A DNA stretch of 64,000 nt from Lepidurus packardi. Its lineage: Eukaryota; Arthropoda; Branchiopoda; Notostraca; Triopsidae. The translations under genes were made by a program, and so were the position numbers. Where the stretch lies: NCBI GenBank assembly GCA_023053545.1, contig JAKZAN010000079.1:62001-126000 (forward strand). The letters run 5' to 3'. The first letter of the stretch is position 1; each line of letters begins with the position of its first letter. Below, piece after piece: positions 1 to 13,855 of this stretch. A model generated the notes under the pieces. It was given only the letters and a program-made list of their open reading frames with translations, did no database searches and was not told the origin of the DNA.

Positions 1-227
1 TGAATTAATTCCTTACGGACTGAATTATTTCCTTAAGGACTGAATTAATTCTTTAGGATTGATTGAATTCCTTTCTTACGGAATTAAATCCTTACGGACT
101 GAAATAATTCCTTACGGACTTAATTAATTCCTTACGGACTGAATTAATACCTTATTGACTGAATTAAATCCTTACGGACAGAATTAATTTCTTACGGACT
201 GAATAATTTCCTTACGGACTGAATTAA

Positions 228-3200
228 TTCTTTAGGATTGATTGAATTCCTTTCTTACTGAATTAATTCCTTACGGACTGAATTAATTCCTTACGGACTG
301 AATTAATTCCTTACGGACTGAATTAATTCCTTACGGACTGAATTAATTCCTTAATTAATTCCTTACGGACTGAATTAATTTCATACGGACTAAATTAATT
401 CATTACGGACTTAATTAATCCATTTCGGACTGAATTTAGTCCTTACGTACTGAACTTATTCCTTACGGACTGAATTAATTCCTTACGGACTGAATTAATT
501 CCTTACGGACTGAATTAATACCTTACGGACTGAATTAAATCCTTACGGACCGAATTAATTCCTTACGGACTGAATTAATTCCTTACGGACTTAATTAATT
601 CCATACGGACTGAATTAATTCCTTACGGACTGAATTAATTCCTTACGGACTGAATTAGTTCCTCACGGACTGAATTAATTCTTTAGGATTGATTGAATTC
701 CTTTCTTACTGAATTAATTCCTTAAGGACTGAATGAATTCCTTACGGACTGATTTACTTTCATACGGACTGAATTAATTCCTTACGGACTTAATTAATCC
801 ATTACGGACTGAATTAATTCCTTACGGACTGAATTATTACATTACGGACTGAATTAATTCCTTACGGACTGAATTAATTCCTTACGGACTGAATTATTAC
901 ATTACGGACTGAATTAATTCCTTACGGACAGAATTAATTCCTTACGGACTGAATTAATTCCTTACTTACGGAATTATTTCCTTAAGGACTGAATTAATTC
1001 TTTAGGATTGATTGAATTCCTTTCTTACGGAATTAAATCCTTACGGACTGAAATAATTCCTTACGGACTTAATTAATTCCTTACGGACTGAACTAATACC
1101 TTACGGACTGAATTAATTCCTTACGGACTGAATTAATTCCTTACGGACTGAATTATTTCCTTACGGACTGAATTAACTCTGTAGGATTGATTGAATTCCA
1201 TTCTTACGGAATTAATTCCTTACGGACTGAATTAATTCCTTACGGACTGAATAATTTCCTTTCAGACTGAATTAATTCTTTAGGATTGATTGAATTCCTT
1301 TCTTACTGAATTATTTCCTTACGGACTGAATTAATTCCTTACGGACTGAATTAATTCCTTAATTAATTCCTTACGGACTGAATTAATTTCATACGGACTA
1401 AATTAATTCATTACGGACTTAATTAATCCATTTCGGACTGAATTAAGTCCTTACGTACTGAACTTATTCCTTACGGATTGAATTAATTCCTTACGGACTG
1501 AATTAATTCCTTACGGACTGAATTAATACCTTACGGACTGAATTAAATCCTTACGGACCGAATTAATTCCTTACGGACTGAATTAATTCCTTACGGACTT
1601 AGTTAATTCCTTACGGACTGAATTAATTCCTTACTGACTGAATTAATTCCTTACGGACTGAATTAATTCCTCACGGACTGAATTAATTCTTTAGGATTGA
1701 TTGAATTCCTTTCTTACGGAATTAAATCCTTACGGACTGAATTAATTCCTTAATTAATTCCTTACGGACTGAATTAATTTCATACGGACTAAATTAATTC
1801 ATTACGGACTTAATTAATCCATTTCGGACTGAATTAAGTCCTTACGTACTTAACTTATTCCTTACGGACTGAATTAATTCCTTACGGACTGAATTAATTC
1901 CTTACGGACTGAATTAATACCTTACGGACTGAATTAAATCCTTACCGACCGAATTAATTCCTTACGGACTGAATTATTTCCTTACGGACTTAATTAATTC
2001 CTTACGGACTGAATTAATTCCTTACGGACTGAATTAATTCCTTACGGACTGAATTATTACATTACGGACTGAATTAATTCCTTACGGACTGAATTAATTC
2101 CCTACGGACTGAATTACTTTCATACGGACTGAATTAATTCCTTACGGACCTTATTAATCCATTACGGACTGAATTAATTCTTTACGGACTGAATTATTAC
2201 ATTACGGACTGAATTAATTCCTTACGGACTGAATTAATTCCCTACGGACTGAATTATTACATTACGGACTGAATTAATTCCTTACGGACAGAATTAATTC
2301 CTTACGGACTGAATTAATTCCTTACGGACTGAATAATTTCCTTACGGACTGAATTAATTCTTTAGGATTGATTGAATTCCTTTCTTACTGAATTAATTCC
2401 TTACGGACTGAATTAATTCCTTACGGACTGAATTAATTCCTTACGGACTGAATTAATTCCTTAATTAATTCCTTACGGACTGAATTAATTTCATACGGAC
2501 TAAATTAATTCATTACGGACTTAATTAATCCATTTCGGACTGAATTAAGTCCTTACGTACTGAACTTATTCCTTACGGACTGAATTAATTCCTTACGGAC
2601 TGAATTAATTCCTTACGGACTGAATTAATACCTTACGGACTGAATTAAATCCTTACGGACCGAATTAATTCCTTACGGACTGAATTATTTCCTTACGGAC
2701 TTAATTAATTCCTTACGGACTGAATTAATTCCTTACGGACTGAATTAATTCCTTACGGACTGAATTAATTCCTCACGGACTGAATTAATTCTTTAGGATT
2801 GATTGAATTCCTTTCTTACTGAATTAATTCCTTACGGACTGAATGAATTCCTTACGGACTGATTTACTTTCATACGGACTGAATTAATTCCTTACGGACC
2901 TTATTAATCCATTACGGACTGAATTAATTCCTTACGGACTGAATTATTACATTACGGACTGAATTAATTCCTTACGGACTGAATTAATTCCCTACGGACT
3001 GAATTATTACATTACGGACTGAATTAATTCCTTACGGACAGAATTAATTCCTTACGGACTGAATTAATTCCTTACGGACTGAATAATTTCCTTACGGACT
3101 GAATTAATTCTTTAGGATTGATTGAATTCCTTTCTTACTGAATTAATTCCTTACGGACTGAATTAATTCCTTAATTAATTCCTTACGGACTGAATTAATT

Positions 3201-4220
3201 CCTTACGGACTGAATTTATTCCTTACGGACTGAATTAGTTCCTCACGGACTGAATTAATTCTTTAGGATTGATTGAATTCCTTTCTTACTGAATTAATTC
3301 CTTACGGACTGAATGAATTCCTTACGGACTGATTTACTTTCATACGGACTGAATTAATTCCTTACTGACTTAATTAATCCATTACGGACTGAATTAATTC
3401 CTTACGGACTGAATTATTACATTACGGACTGAATTAATTCCTTACGGACTGAATTAATTCCTTACGGACTGAATTATTACATTACGGACTGAATTAATTC
3501 CTTACGGACAGAATTAATTCCTTATGGACTGAATTAATTCCTTACGGACTGAATTATTTCCTTAAGGACTGAATTAATTCTTTAGGATTGATTGAATTCC
3601 TTTCTTACGGAATTAAATCCTTACGGACTGAAATAATTCCTTACGGACTTAATTAATTCCTTACGGACTGAACTAATACCTTACGGACTGAATTAAATCC
3701 TTACGGACAGAATTAATTCCTTACGGACTGAATAATTTCCTTACGGACTGAATTAATTCTTTAGGATTGATTGAATTCCTTTCTTACTGAATTAATTCCT
3801 TACGGACTGAATTAATTCCTTAATTAATTCGTTACGGACTGAATTAATTTCATACGGACTGAATTATTACATTACGGACTGAATTAATTCCTTACGGACA
3901 GAATTAATTCCTTACGGACTGAATTAATTCCTTACGGACTGAATTATTTCCTTAAGGACTGAATTAATTCTTTAGGATTGATTGAATTCCTTTCTTACGG
4001 AATTAAATCCTTACGGACTGAAATAATTCCTTACGGACTTAATTAATTCCTTACGGACTGAACTAATACCTTACGGACTGAATTAAATCCTTACGGACAG
4101 AATTAATTCCTTACGGACTGAATAATTTCCTTACGGACTGAATTAATTCTTTAGGATTGATTGAATTCCTTTCTTACTGAATTAATTCCTTACGGACTGA
4201 ATTAATTCCTTACGGACTGA
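228..4220. repeat. Higher-order repeats in subfamily L, periods about 2,110, 2,580 and 390 bp
   Basis: Marker variants recur in the same order. The TCCTCACGG unit lies at 661, 2771 and 3241. The GAATGAATTC unit lies at 731, 2841 and 3311. The TTTCTTACGGAATTAAATCC unit lies at 1021, 3601 and 3991. This gives a 2,110 bp spacing for about 430-1000 versus 2540-3110, a 2,580 bp spacing for about 661-1110 versus 3241-3690, and a 390 bp tandem duplication (about 3481-3870 versus 3871-4220). Copies differ by single substitutions and by gain or loss of whole 20 bp units. Edges are approximate because they were set by eye. Confidence 0.8.
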
Positions 4221-4389
4221 ATTAATTCCTTAATTAATTCCTTACGGACTGAATTAATTTCATACGGACTAAATTAATTCATTACGGACTTACTTAATAG
4301 ATTTCGGACTGAATTAATTCCTTACGTACTGAACTTATTCCTTACGGACTGAATTAATTCCTTACGGACTGAATTAATTCCTTACGGAC

Positions 4390-6400
4390 TGAATTAATAC
4401 CTTACGGACTGAATTAAATCCTTACGGACCGAATTAATTCCTTACGGACTGAATTAATTCCTTACGGACTTAATTAATTACTTACGGACTGAATTAATTT
4501 CTTACGGACTGAATTAATTCCTTACGGACTGAATTAGTTCCTCACGGACTGAATTAATTCTTTAGGATTGATTGAATTACTTTCTTACTGAATTAATTCC
4601 TTACGGACTGAATGAATTCCCTACGGACTGAATTAATTTCATACGGACTGAATTAATTCCTTACGGACCTAATTAATCCATTACGGACTGAATTAATTCC
4701 TTACGTACTGAACTTATTCCTTACGGACTGAATTAATTCCTTACGGACTGAATTAATTCCTTACGGACTGAATTATTACATTACGGACTGAATTAAATCC
4801 TTACGGACAGGATTAATTCCTTACGGACTGAATTTATTCCTTACGGACTGAATTAATTCCTTACGGACTGAATTATTTCCTTACGGACTGAATTAATTCT
4901 TTAGGATTGATTGAATTCCTTTCTTACTGAATTAATTCCTTACGGACTGAATTAATTCCTTACGGACTGAATTAATTCCTTACGGACTGAATTAATACCT
5001 TACGGACTGAATTAATTCCTTACCGACTGAATTAATTCCTTACGGACTGAATTATTTCCTTACGGACTGAATTAATTCTTTAGGATTGATTGAATTCCTT
5101 TCTTATTGAATTAATTCCTTACGGACTGAATTAATTCCTTAATTAATTCCTTACGGACTGAATTAATTTCATACGGACTGAATTAATTTATTACGGACTT
5201 AATTAATCCATTACGGACTGAACTAATTCCTTACGGACTTAATTAATTCCTTACGGACTTAATTAACTCCTTACGGACTTAATTAATTCCTTACGGACTA
5301 AATTAATTCCTTACGTGCTTAATTAATTCCTTACGGTCTGAATTAATTCCGTACGGATTTAATTAATTCCTTACGGACTGAATTAATTCCTTACGGACTG
5401 AATTAATTCATTATGGACTTAATTAATTCCGTAAGGAATAAATGAATTAATTACGGAATGAAATAATTCCTTACGGACTGAATTAATTCCTTACGGACTG
5501 GATTAATACCTTAATTAATTCCTTACGGACTGAATTAATTTCATACGGACTGAATTAATTCATTACGGACTTAATTAATCCATTACGGACTTAATTAATT
5601 CCTTACGTACTGAACTTATTCCTTACGGACTGAATTAATTCCTTACGGACTGAATTAATTCCTTACGGACAGAATTAATTCCTTACGGACTGAATTATTT
5701 CCTTACGGACTGAATTCATTCTTTAGGATTGATTGAATTCCTTACGGACTGAATTAATTCCTTAATTAATTCCTTACGGACTGAAATAATTTCATACGGA
5801 CTGAATTAATTCATTACGGACTTAATTAATCCATTACGGACTGAATTAATTCCTTACGGACTGAATTAAATCCTTACGGACCGAATTAATTCCTTACGGA
5901 CTGAATTAATTCCTTACGGACTTAAATAATTCCTTACGGACTGAATTAATTTCTTACGGACTGAATTAATTCCTTACGGACTGAATTAGTTCCTCACGGA
6001 CTGAATTAATTCTTTAGGATTGATTGAATTACTTTCTTACTGAATTAATTCCTTACGGACTGAATGAATTCCCTACGGACTGAATTAATTTCATACGGAC
6101 TGAATTCATTCCTTACGGACCTAATTAATCCATTACGGACTGAATTAATTCCTTACGTACTGAACTTATTCCTTACGGACTGAATTAATTCCTTACGGAC
6201 TGAATTAATTCCTTACGGACTGAATTATTACATTACGGACTGAATTAAATCCTTACGGACAGGATTAATTCCTTACGGACTGAATTTATTCCTTACGGAC
6301 TGAATTAATTCCTTACGGACTGAATTATTTCCTTACGGACTGAATTAATTCTTTAGGATTGATTGAATTCCTTTCTTATTGAATAAAATCCTTACGGACT
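4390..6400. repeat. Duplicated satellite segment, offset 1,452 bp
   Basis: The segment around 4390-4950 recurs around 5842-6400. The unit with TTGAATTACTTTC (4561 and 6013) and the TTACGGACAGGATTAATTCC unit (4801 and 6253) both give an offset of exactly 1,452 bp. The offset is not a multiple of 20 because 19 bp and 12 bp short units are included. Edges are approximate. Confidence 0.75.
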
Positions 6401-9400
6401 GAATTAATTCCTTAATTAATTCCTTACGGACTGAATTAATTCCTTAATTAATTCCTTACGGACTGAATTAATTTCATACGGACTGAATTAATTTATTACG
6501 GACTTAATTAATCCATTACGGACTGAACTAATTCCTTACGTACTGAACTTATTCCTTACGGACTTAATTAATTCCTTACGTGCTTAATTAATTCCTTACG
6601 GTCTGAATTAATTCCGTACGGATTTAATTAATTCCTTACGGACTGAATTAATTCCTTACGGACTGAATTAATTCATTATGGACTTAATTAATTCCGTAAG
6701 GAATAAATGAATTAATTACGGACTGAAATAATTCCTTACGGACTGAATTAATTCCTTACGGACTGGATTAATACCTTAATTAATTCCTTACGGACTGAAT
6801 TAATTTCATACGGACTGAATTAATTCATTACGGACTTAATTAATCCATTACGGACTTAATTAATTCCTTACGTACTGAACTTATTCCTTACGGACTGAAT
6901 TAATTCCTTACGGACTGAATTAATTCCTTACGGACAGAATTAATTCCTTACGGACTGAATTATTTCCTTACGGACTGAATTAATTCTTTAGGATTGATTG
7001 AATTCCTTACGGACTGAATTAATTCCTTAATTAATTCCTTACGGACTCAAATAATTTCATACGGACTGAATTAATTCATTACGGACTTAATTAATCCATT
7101 ACGGACTGAATTAATTCCTTACGGACTGAATTAAATCCTTACGGACCGAATTAATTCCTTACGGACTGAATTAATTCCTTACGGACTGAACTTATTCCTT
7201 ACGGACTGAATTAATTCCTTACGGACTGAATTAATTCCTTACGGACTGAATTATTACATTACGGATTGAATTAAATCCTTACGGACAGGATTAATTCCTT
7301 ACGGACTTAATTTATTCCTTACGGACTGAATTAATTCCTTACGGACTGAATTATTTCCTTACGGACTGAATTAATTCTTTAGGATTGATTGAATTCCTTT
7401 CTTACTGAATTAATTCCTTACGGACTGAATTAATTCCTTACGGACTGAAATTAATTCCTTACGGGCTGAATTAATACCTTACAGACTGAATTAATTCCTT
7501 ACCGGCTGAATTAATTCCCTACGGACTGAATTATTTCCTTACGGACTGAATTAATTCTTTAGGATTGATTGAATTCCTTTCTTATTGAATTAATTCCTTA
7601 CGGACTGAATTAATTCCTTAATTAATTCCTTACGGACTGAATTAATTTCATACGGACTGAATTAATTTATTACGGACTTAATTAATCCATTACGGACTGA
7701 ACTAATTCCTTACGTACTGAACTTATTCCTTACGGACTTAATTAATTCCTTACGGACTAAATTAATTCCTTACGTGCTTAATTAATTCCTTACGGTCTGA
7801 ATTAATTCCGTACGGATTTAATTAATTCCTTACGGACTGAATTAATTCCTTACGGACTGAATTAATTCATTATGGACTTAATTAATTCCGTAAGGAATAA
7901 ATGAATTAATTACGGACTGAAATAATTCCTTACGGACTGAATTAATTCCTTACGGACTGGATTAATACCTTAATTAATTCCTTACGGACTAAATTAATTT
8001 CATACGGACTGAATTAATTCATTACGGACTTAATTAATCCATTACGGACTGAATTATTTCCTTACGGACTGAATTAATTCTTTAGGATTGATTGAATTCC
8101 TTACGGACTGAATTAATTCCTTAATTAATTCCTTACGGACTGAAATAATTTCATACGGACTGAATTAATTCATTACGGACTTAATTAATCCATTACGGAC
8201 TGAATTAATTCCTTACGGACTGAATTAATTCTTGAGGATTGATTGAATTCCGTTCTTACTGAATTAATTACTTACGGACTGAAATAATTTCATACGGACT
8301 GAATTAATTCATTACGGACTGAATTAATTCCTTACGGACTGAATTAATTCCTTACGGACTGAATTAATTCCTTACGGACTGAATTAATTCCTTACGGACT
8401 GAATTAATTCCATACGGACTGAATTAATTCCTTACGGACTCAATTAATTCCTTACGGACTGAATTAATTCCTTACGGACTGAATTAATTCCTTACGGACT
8501 GAATTATTTCCTTACGGACTGAATTAACTCTGTAGGATTGATTGAATTCCATTCTTACTGAATTAATTCCTTACGGACTGAATTAATTCTTTAGGATTGA
8601 TTGAATTCCATTCTTACTGAATTAATTCCTTACGGACTGAATAATTTCCTTACGGATTGAATTAATTCTTTAGGATTGATTGAATTCCTTTCTTACTGAA
8701 TTAATTCCTTACGGACTGAATTAATTCCTTAATTAATTCCTTACGGACTGAATTAGTTTCATACGGACTAAATTAATTCATTACGGACTTAATTAATCCA
8801 TTTCGGACTGAATTAATTCCTTACGTAATGAACTTATTCCTTACGGACTGAATTAATTCCTTACGGACTGAATGAATTCCTTACGGACTGATTTAATTTC
8901 ATACGGACTGAATTAATTCCTTACGGACTTAATTAATCCATTACGGACTGAATTAATTCATTACGGACTGAATTATTACATTACGGACTGAAATAATTCC
9001 TTACGGACTGAATTAATTCCTTACGGACTGAATAATTTCCTTACGGACTGAATTAATTCTTTAGGATTGATTGAATTCCTTTCTTATTGAATTAATTCCT
9101 TACGGACTGAATTAATTCCTTACGGACTGAATTAATTTCATACGGACTAAATTAATTCATTACGGACTTAATTAATCCATTTCGGACTGAATTAATTCCT
9201 TACGTACTGAACTTATTCCTTACGGACTGAATTATTTCCTAACGGACTGAATTAATACCTTACGGACTGAATTAAATCCTTACGGACCGAATTAATTCCT
9301 TACGGAATGAATTAATTCCTTACGGACTTAATTAATACCTTACGGACTGAATTAATTCCTTACGGACTTAATTAATTCCTTACGGACTGAATTAGTTCCT

Positions 9401-10225
9401 CACGGACTGAATTAATTATTTAGGATTGATTGAATTCCTTTCTTACTGAATTAATTCCTTACGGACTGAATGAATTCCTTACGGACTGAATGAATTCCTT
9501 ACGGACTGATTTAATTTCATACGGACTGAATTAATACCTTACGGACTGAATTAAATCCTTACGGACCGAATTAATTCCTTACGGACTGAATTAATTCCTT
9601 ACGGACTTAATTAATTCCTTACGGACTGAATTAATTCCTTACGGACTTAATTAATTCCTTAGGATTGATTGAATTCCTTTCTTACTGAATTAATTCCTTA
9701 CGGACTGAATTAATTCCTTACGGACTTAATTAATCCATTACGGACTGAATTAATTCCTTACGGACTGAATTATTACATTACGGACTGAATTAATTCCTTA
9801 CGGACAGAATTAATTCCTTACGGACTGAATTAATTCCTTACGGACTGAATTATTTCCTTACGGACTGAATTAATTCTTTAGGATTGATTGAATTCCTTTC
9901 TTACTGAATTAATTCCTTACGGACTGAATTAATTCCTTACGGACTGAATTAATTTCATACGGACTAAATTAATTTATTACGGACTTAATTAATCCATTTC
10001 GGACTGAATTAATTCCTTACGTACTGAACTTATTCCTTACGGACTTAATTAATTCCTTACGGACTAAATTAATTCCTTACGTGCTTAATTAATTCCTTAC
10101 GGTCTGAATTAATTCCGTACGGATTTAATTAATTCCTTACGGACTGAATTAATTCCTTACGGACTGAATTAATTCATTATGGACTTAATTAATTCCGTAA
10201 GGAATAAATGAATTAATTACGGACT
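5311..10225. repeat. Four dispersed copies of a diverged composite satellite subunit
   Basis: A composite of about 140 bp recurs four times, starting at 5311, 6576, 7770 and 10077. It contains in order TTACGTGCTTAATTAATTCC, a GGTCTG unit, a CCGTACGGATTT unit, a TTCATTATGG unit, and a TTCCGTAAGGAATAAATG unit. It is the most diverged recurring piece in the L array and is a useful landmark. Spacings are 1,265, 1,194 and 2,307 bp, so the surrounding higher-order repeat has changed length between copies. Confidence 0.8.
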
Positions 10226-11525
10226 GAAATAATTCCTTACGGACTGAATTAATTCCTTACGGACTGGATTAATTCCTTACGGACTGAATTAATTCCTTAC
10301 GGACTGAATTAATTCCTTACGGACTGAATTATTTCCTTACGGACTGAATTAACTCTGTAGGATTGATTGAATTCCATTCTTACTGAATTAATTCCTTACG
10401 GACTGAATTAATTCTTTAGGATTGATTGAATTCCATTCTTACTGAATTAATTCCTTACGGACTGAATAATTTCCTTACGGATTGAATTAATTCTTTAGGA
10501 TTGATTGAATTCCTTTCTTACTGAATTAATTCCTTACGGACTGAATTAATTCCTTAATTAATTCCTTACGGACTGAATTAGTTTCATACGGACTAAATTA
10601 ATTCATTACGGACTTAATTAATCCATTTCGGACTGAATTAATTCCTTACGTAATGAACTTATTCTTTACGGACTGAATTAATTCCTTACGGACTGAATGA
10701 ATTCCTTACGGACTGATTTAATTTCATACGGACTGAATTAATTCCTTACGGACTTAATTAATCCATTACGGACTGAATTAATTCCTTACGGACTGAATTA
10801 TTACATTACGGACTGAAATAATTCATTACGGACTGAATTAATTCCTTACGGACTGAATAATTTCCTTACGGACTGAATTAATTCTTTAGGATTGATTGAA
10901 TTCCTTTCTTACTGAATTAATTCCTTACGGACTGAATTAATTCCTTACGGACTGAATTAATTTCATACGGACTAAATTAATTCATTACGGACTTAATTAA
11001 TCCATTTCGGACTGAATTAATTCCTTACGTACTGAACTTATTCCTTACGGACTGAATTATTTCCTAACGGACTGAATTAATACCTTACGGACTGAATTAA
11101 ATCCTTACGGACCGAATTAATTCCTTACGGAATGAATTAATTCCTTACGGACTTAATTAATACCTTACGGACTGAATTAATTCCTTACGGACTGAATTAA
11201 TTCCTTACGGACTGAATTAGTTCCTCACGGACTGAATTAATTATTTAGGATTGATTGAATTCCTTTCTTACTGAATTAATTCCTTACGGACTGAATGAAT
11301 TCCTTACGGACTGAATGAATTCCTTACGGACTGATTTAATTTCATACGGACTGAATTAATACCTTACGGACTGAATTAAATCCTTACGGACCGAATTAAT
11401 TCCTTACGGACTGAATTAATTCCTTACGGACTTAATTAATTCCTTACGGACTGAATTAATTCCTTACGGACTGAATTAATTCCTTAGGATTGATTGAATT
11501 CCTTTCTTACTGAATTAATTCCTTA
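8521..11525. repeat. Duplicated satellite segment, offset 1,825 bp
   Basis: About 8521-9700 and 10346-11525 are near-identical copies. The AACTCTGTAGGATTG block (8521 and 10346), TTACGTAATGAAC (8821 and 10646) and CACGGACTGAATTAATTATT (9401 and 11226) all give the same 1,825 bp offset. A constant offset over about 700 bp of checked markers means there is almost no length change between the copies, which suggests a recent event. Edges are approximate. Confidence 0.8.
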
Positions 11526-13742
11526 CGGACTGAATGAATTTCTTACGGACTTAATTAATCCATTACGGACTGAATTAATTCCTTACGGACTGAATTATTA
11601 CATTACGGACTGAATTAATTCCTTACGGACAGAATTAATTCCTTACGGACTGAATTAATTCCTTACGGACTGAATTATTTCCTTACGGACTGAATTAATT
11701 CTTTAGGATTGATTGAATTCCTTTCTTACTGAATTAATTCCTTACGGACTGAATTAATTCCTTACGGACTGGATTAATACCTTAATGAATTCCTTACGGA
11801 CTAAATTAATTTCATACGGACTGAATTAATTCATTACGGACTTAATTAATCCATTACGGACTTAATTAATTCCTTACGTACTGAACTTATTCCTTACGGA
11901 CTGAATTAATTCCTTACGGACTGAATTAATTCCTTACGGACAGAATTAATTCCTTACGGACTGAATTATTTCCTTACGGACTGAATTAATTCTTTAGGAT
12001 TGATTGAATTCCTTACGGACTGAATTAATTCCTTAATTAATTCCTTACGGACTGAAATAATTTCATACGGACTGAATTAATTCATTACGGACTTAATTAA
12101 TCCATTACGGACTGAATTAATTCCTTACGGACTGAATTAATTCTTGAGGATTGATTGAATTCCGTTCTTACTGAATTAATTACTTACGGACTGAAATAAT
12201 TTCATACGGACTGAATTAATTCCTTACGGACTGAATTAATTCCTTACGGACTGAATTAATTCCTTACGGACTGAATTAATTCCTTACGGACTGAATTAAT
12301 TCCTTACGGACTGAATTAATTCCTTACGGACAGAATTAATTCCTTACGGACTGAATTAATTCCTTACGGACTGAATTATTTCCTTACGGACTGAATTAAT
12401 TCTTTAGGATTGATTGAATTCCTTTCTTACTGAATTAATTCCTTACGGAGTGAATTAATTCCTTACGGACTGAATTAATTCCTCAAGGACTTAATTAAAT
12501 CCGTAAGTAATGAATGAATTAATTACGGACTGAAATAATTCCGTACGGACTGAATTAATTCCTTACGGTCTGAATTAATTCCTTACGGATTTAATTAATT
12601 CCTTACGGACTGAATTAATTCCTTACGGACTGAATTAATTCCTTACGGACTGAATTAATTCCTTACGGACTGAATTAATTCCTTTCGGACTGAATTAATT
12701 CCTTAAGGACTGAATTATTTCCTTACGGACTGAATTAATTCTTTAGGATTGATTGAATTCCGTTCTTACTGAATTAATTCGTTACGGACTGAATTAATTC
12801 CTTAATTAATTCCTTACGGACTGAATTAATTTCATACGGACTGAATTAATTCATTACGGACTTAATTAATCCATTACGGACTTAATTAATTCCTTACGTA
12901 CTGAACTTATTCCTTACGGACTTAATTAATTCCTTACGGACTGAATTAATTCCTTACTGGCTGAATTAATACCTTACGGACTGAATTAAATCCTTACGGA
13001 ACGAATTAATTCCTTACGGACTGAATTAATTCCTTACGGACTTAATTAATTCCTTACGGACTGAATTAATTCCTTACGGACTGAATTAATACCTTACGGA
13101 CTGAATTAGTTCCTCACGGACTGAATTAATTCTTTAGGATTGATTGAATTACTTTCTTACTGAATTAATTCCTTACGGACTGAATGAATTCCCTACGGAC
13201 TGAATTAATTCCTTACGTACTGAACTTATTCCTTACGGACTGAATTAATTCCTTACGGACTGAATTAATTCCTTACGGACTGAATTATTACATTACGGAC
13301 TGAAATAAATCCTTACGGACCGAATTAATTCCTTACGGACTGAATTAATTCCTTACGGACTTAATTAATTCGTTACTGACTGAATTAATTTCTTACGGAC
13401 TGAATTAATTCCTTACGGACTGAATTAGTTCCTCACGGACTGAATTAATTCTTTAGGATTGATTGAATTACTTTCTTACTGAATTAATTAATTACGGACT
13501 GAATGAATTCCCTGCGGACTGAATTAATTTCAAACGGACTGAATTAATTCCTTACGGACCTAATTAATCCATTACGGACTGAATTAATTCCTTACGTACT
13601 GAACTTATTCCTTACGGACTGAATTAATTCCTTACGGACTGAATTAACTCCTTACGGACTGAATTATTACATTACGGACTGAATTAAATCCTTACGGACA
13701 GGATTAATTCCTTACGGACTGAATTAATTCCTTACGGACTTA

Positions 13743-13855
13743 TTTTTTTTTTGGTATTTTTGTATTTTTGAGGCGAACCATGTCGCTATCGCGCCACATT
13801 ATCGCCTTCGGCTTTCTTTTTCAACACACTCTCACTGTTTGGTACTTTAGCATCT
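13743..13855 (-). other. LINE copy A 3' UTR and poly(A) tail
   Basis: Non-coding 3' end of the LINE in minus orientation. It lies between the TGA stop (13856-13858) and the tail seen as ten T at 13743-13752. A-rich segments interrupted by single bases (plus strand TTGGTATTTTTGTATTTTTG) precede the tail. The GC-richer part at about 13770-13820 is unrelated to the satellite. Confidence 0.8.

Larger units (their letters stand above)
1..13742. repeat. 20-bp satellite array, subfamily L
   Basis: Head-to-tail tandem array of a 20 bp unit, consensus GAATTAATTCCTTACGGACT. Each unit joins a perfect 10 bp palindrome (GAATTAATTC) to a 10 bp non-palindromic half carrying one CpG. Single-base variants recur in fixed order, forming higher-order repeats. 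Subfamily L is recognised by a 39 bp composite (a 19 bp unit containing GGATTGATTG followed by a unit containing TTTCTTAC), by 12 bp short units (TTCCTTAATTAA), and by the variants TTATTACATTACGG, TTTCATACGG and TTACGTACTGAACTT. No stretch of unique sequence was found in the block. Stops recur in all frames, so it is non-coding. Confidence 0.97.

Noticed and set aside
1-13742. Possible CRISPR array (short direct repeats)
   Set aside because: There are no unique spacers; units are contiguous 20 bp tandem copies. The associated elements are eukaryotic retrotransposons.
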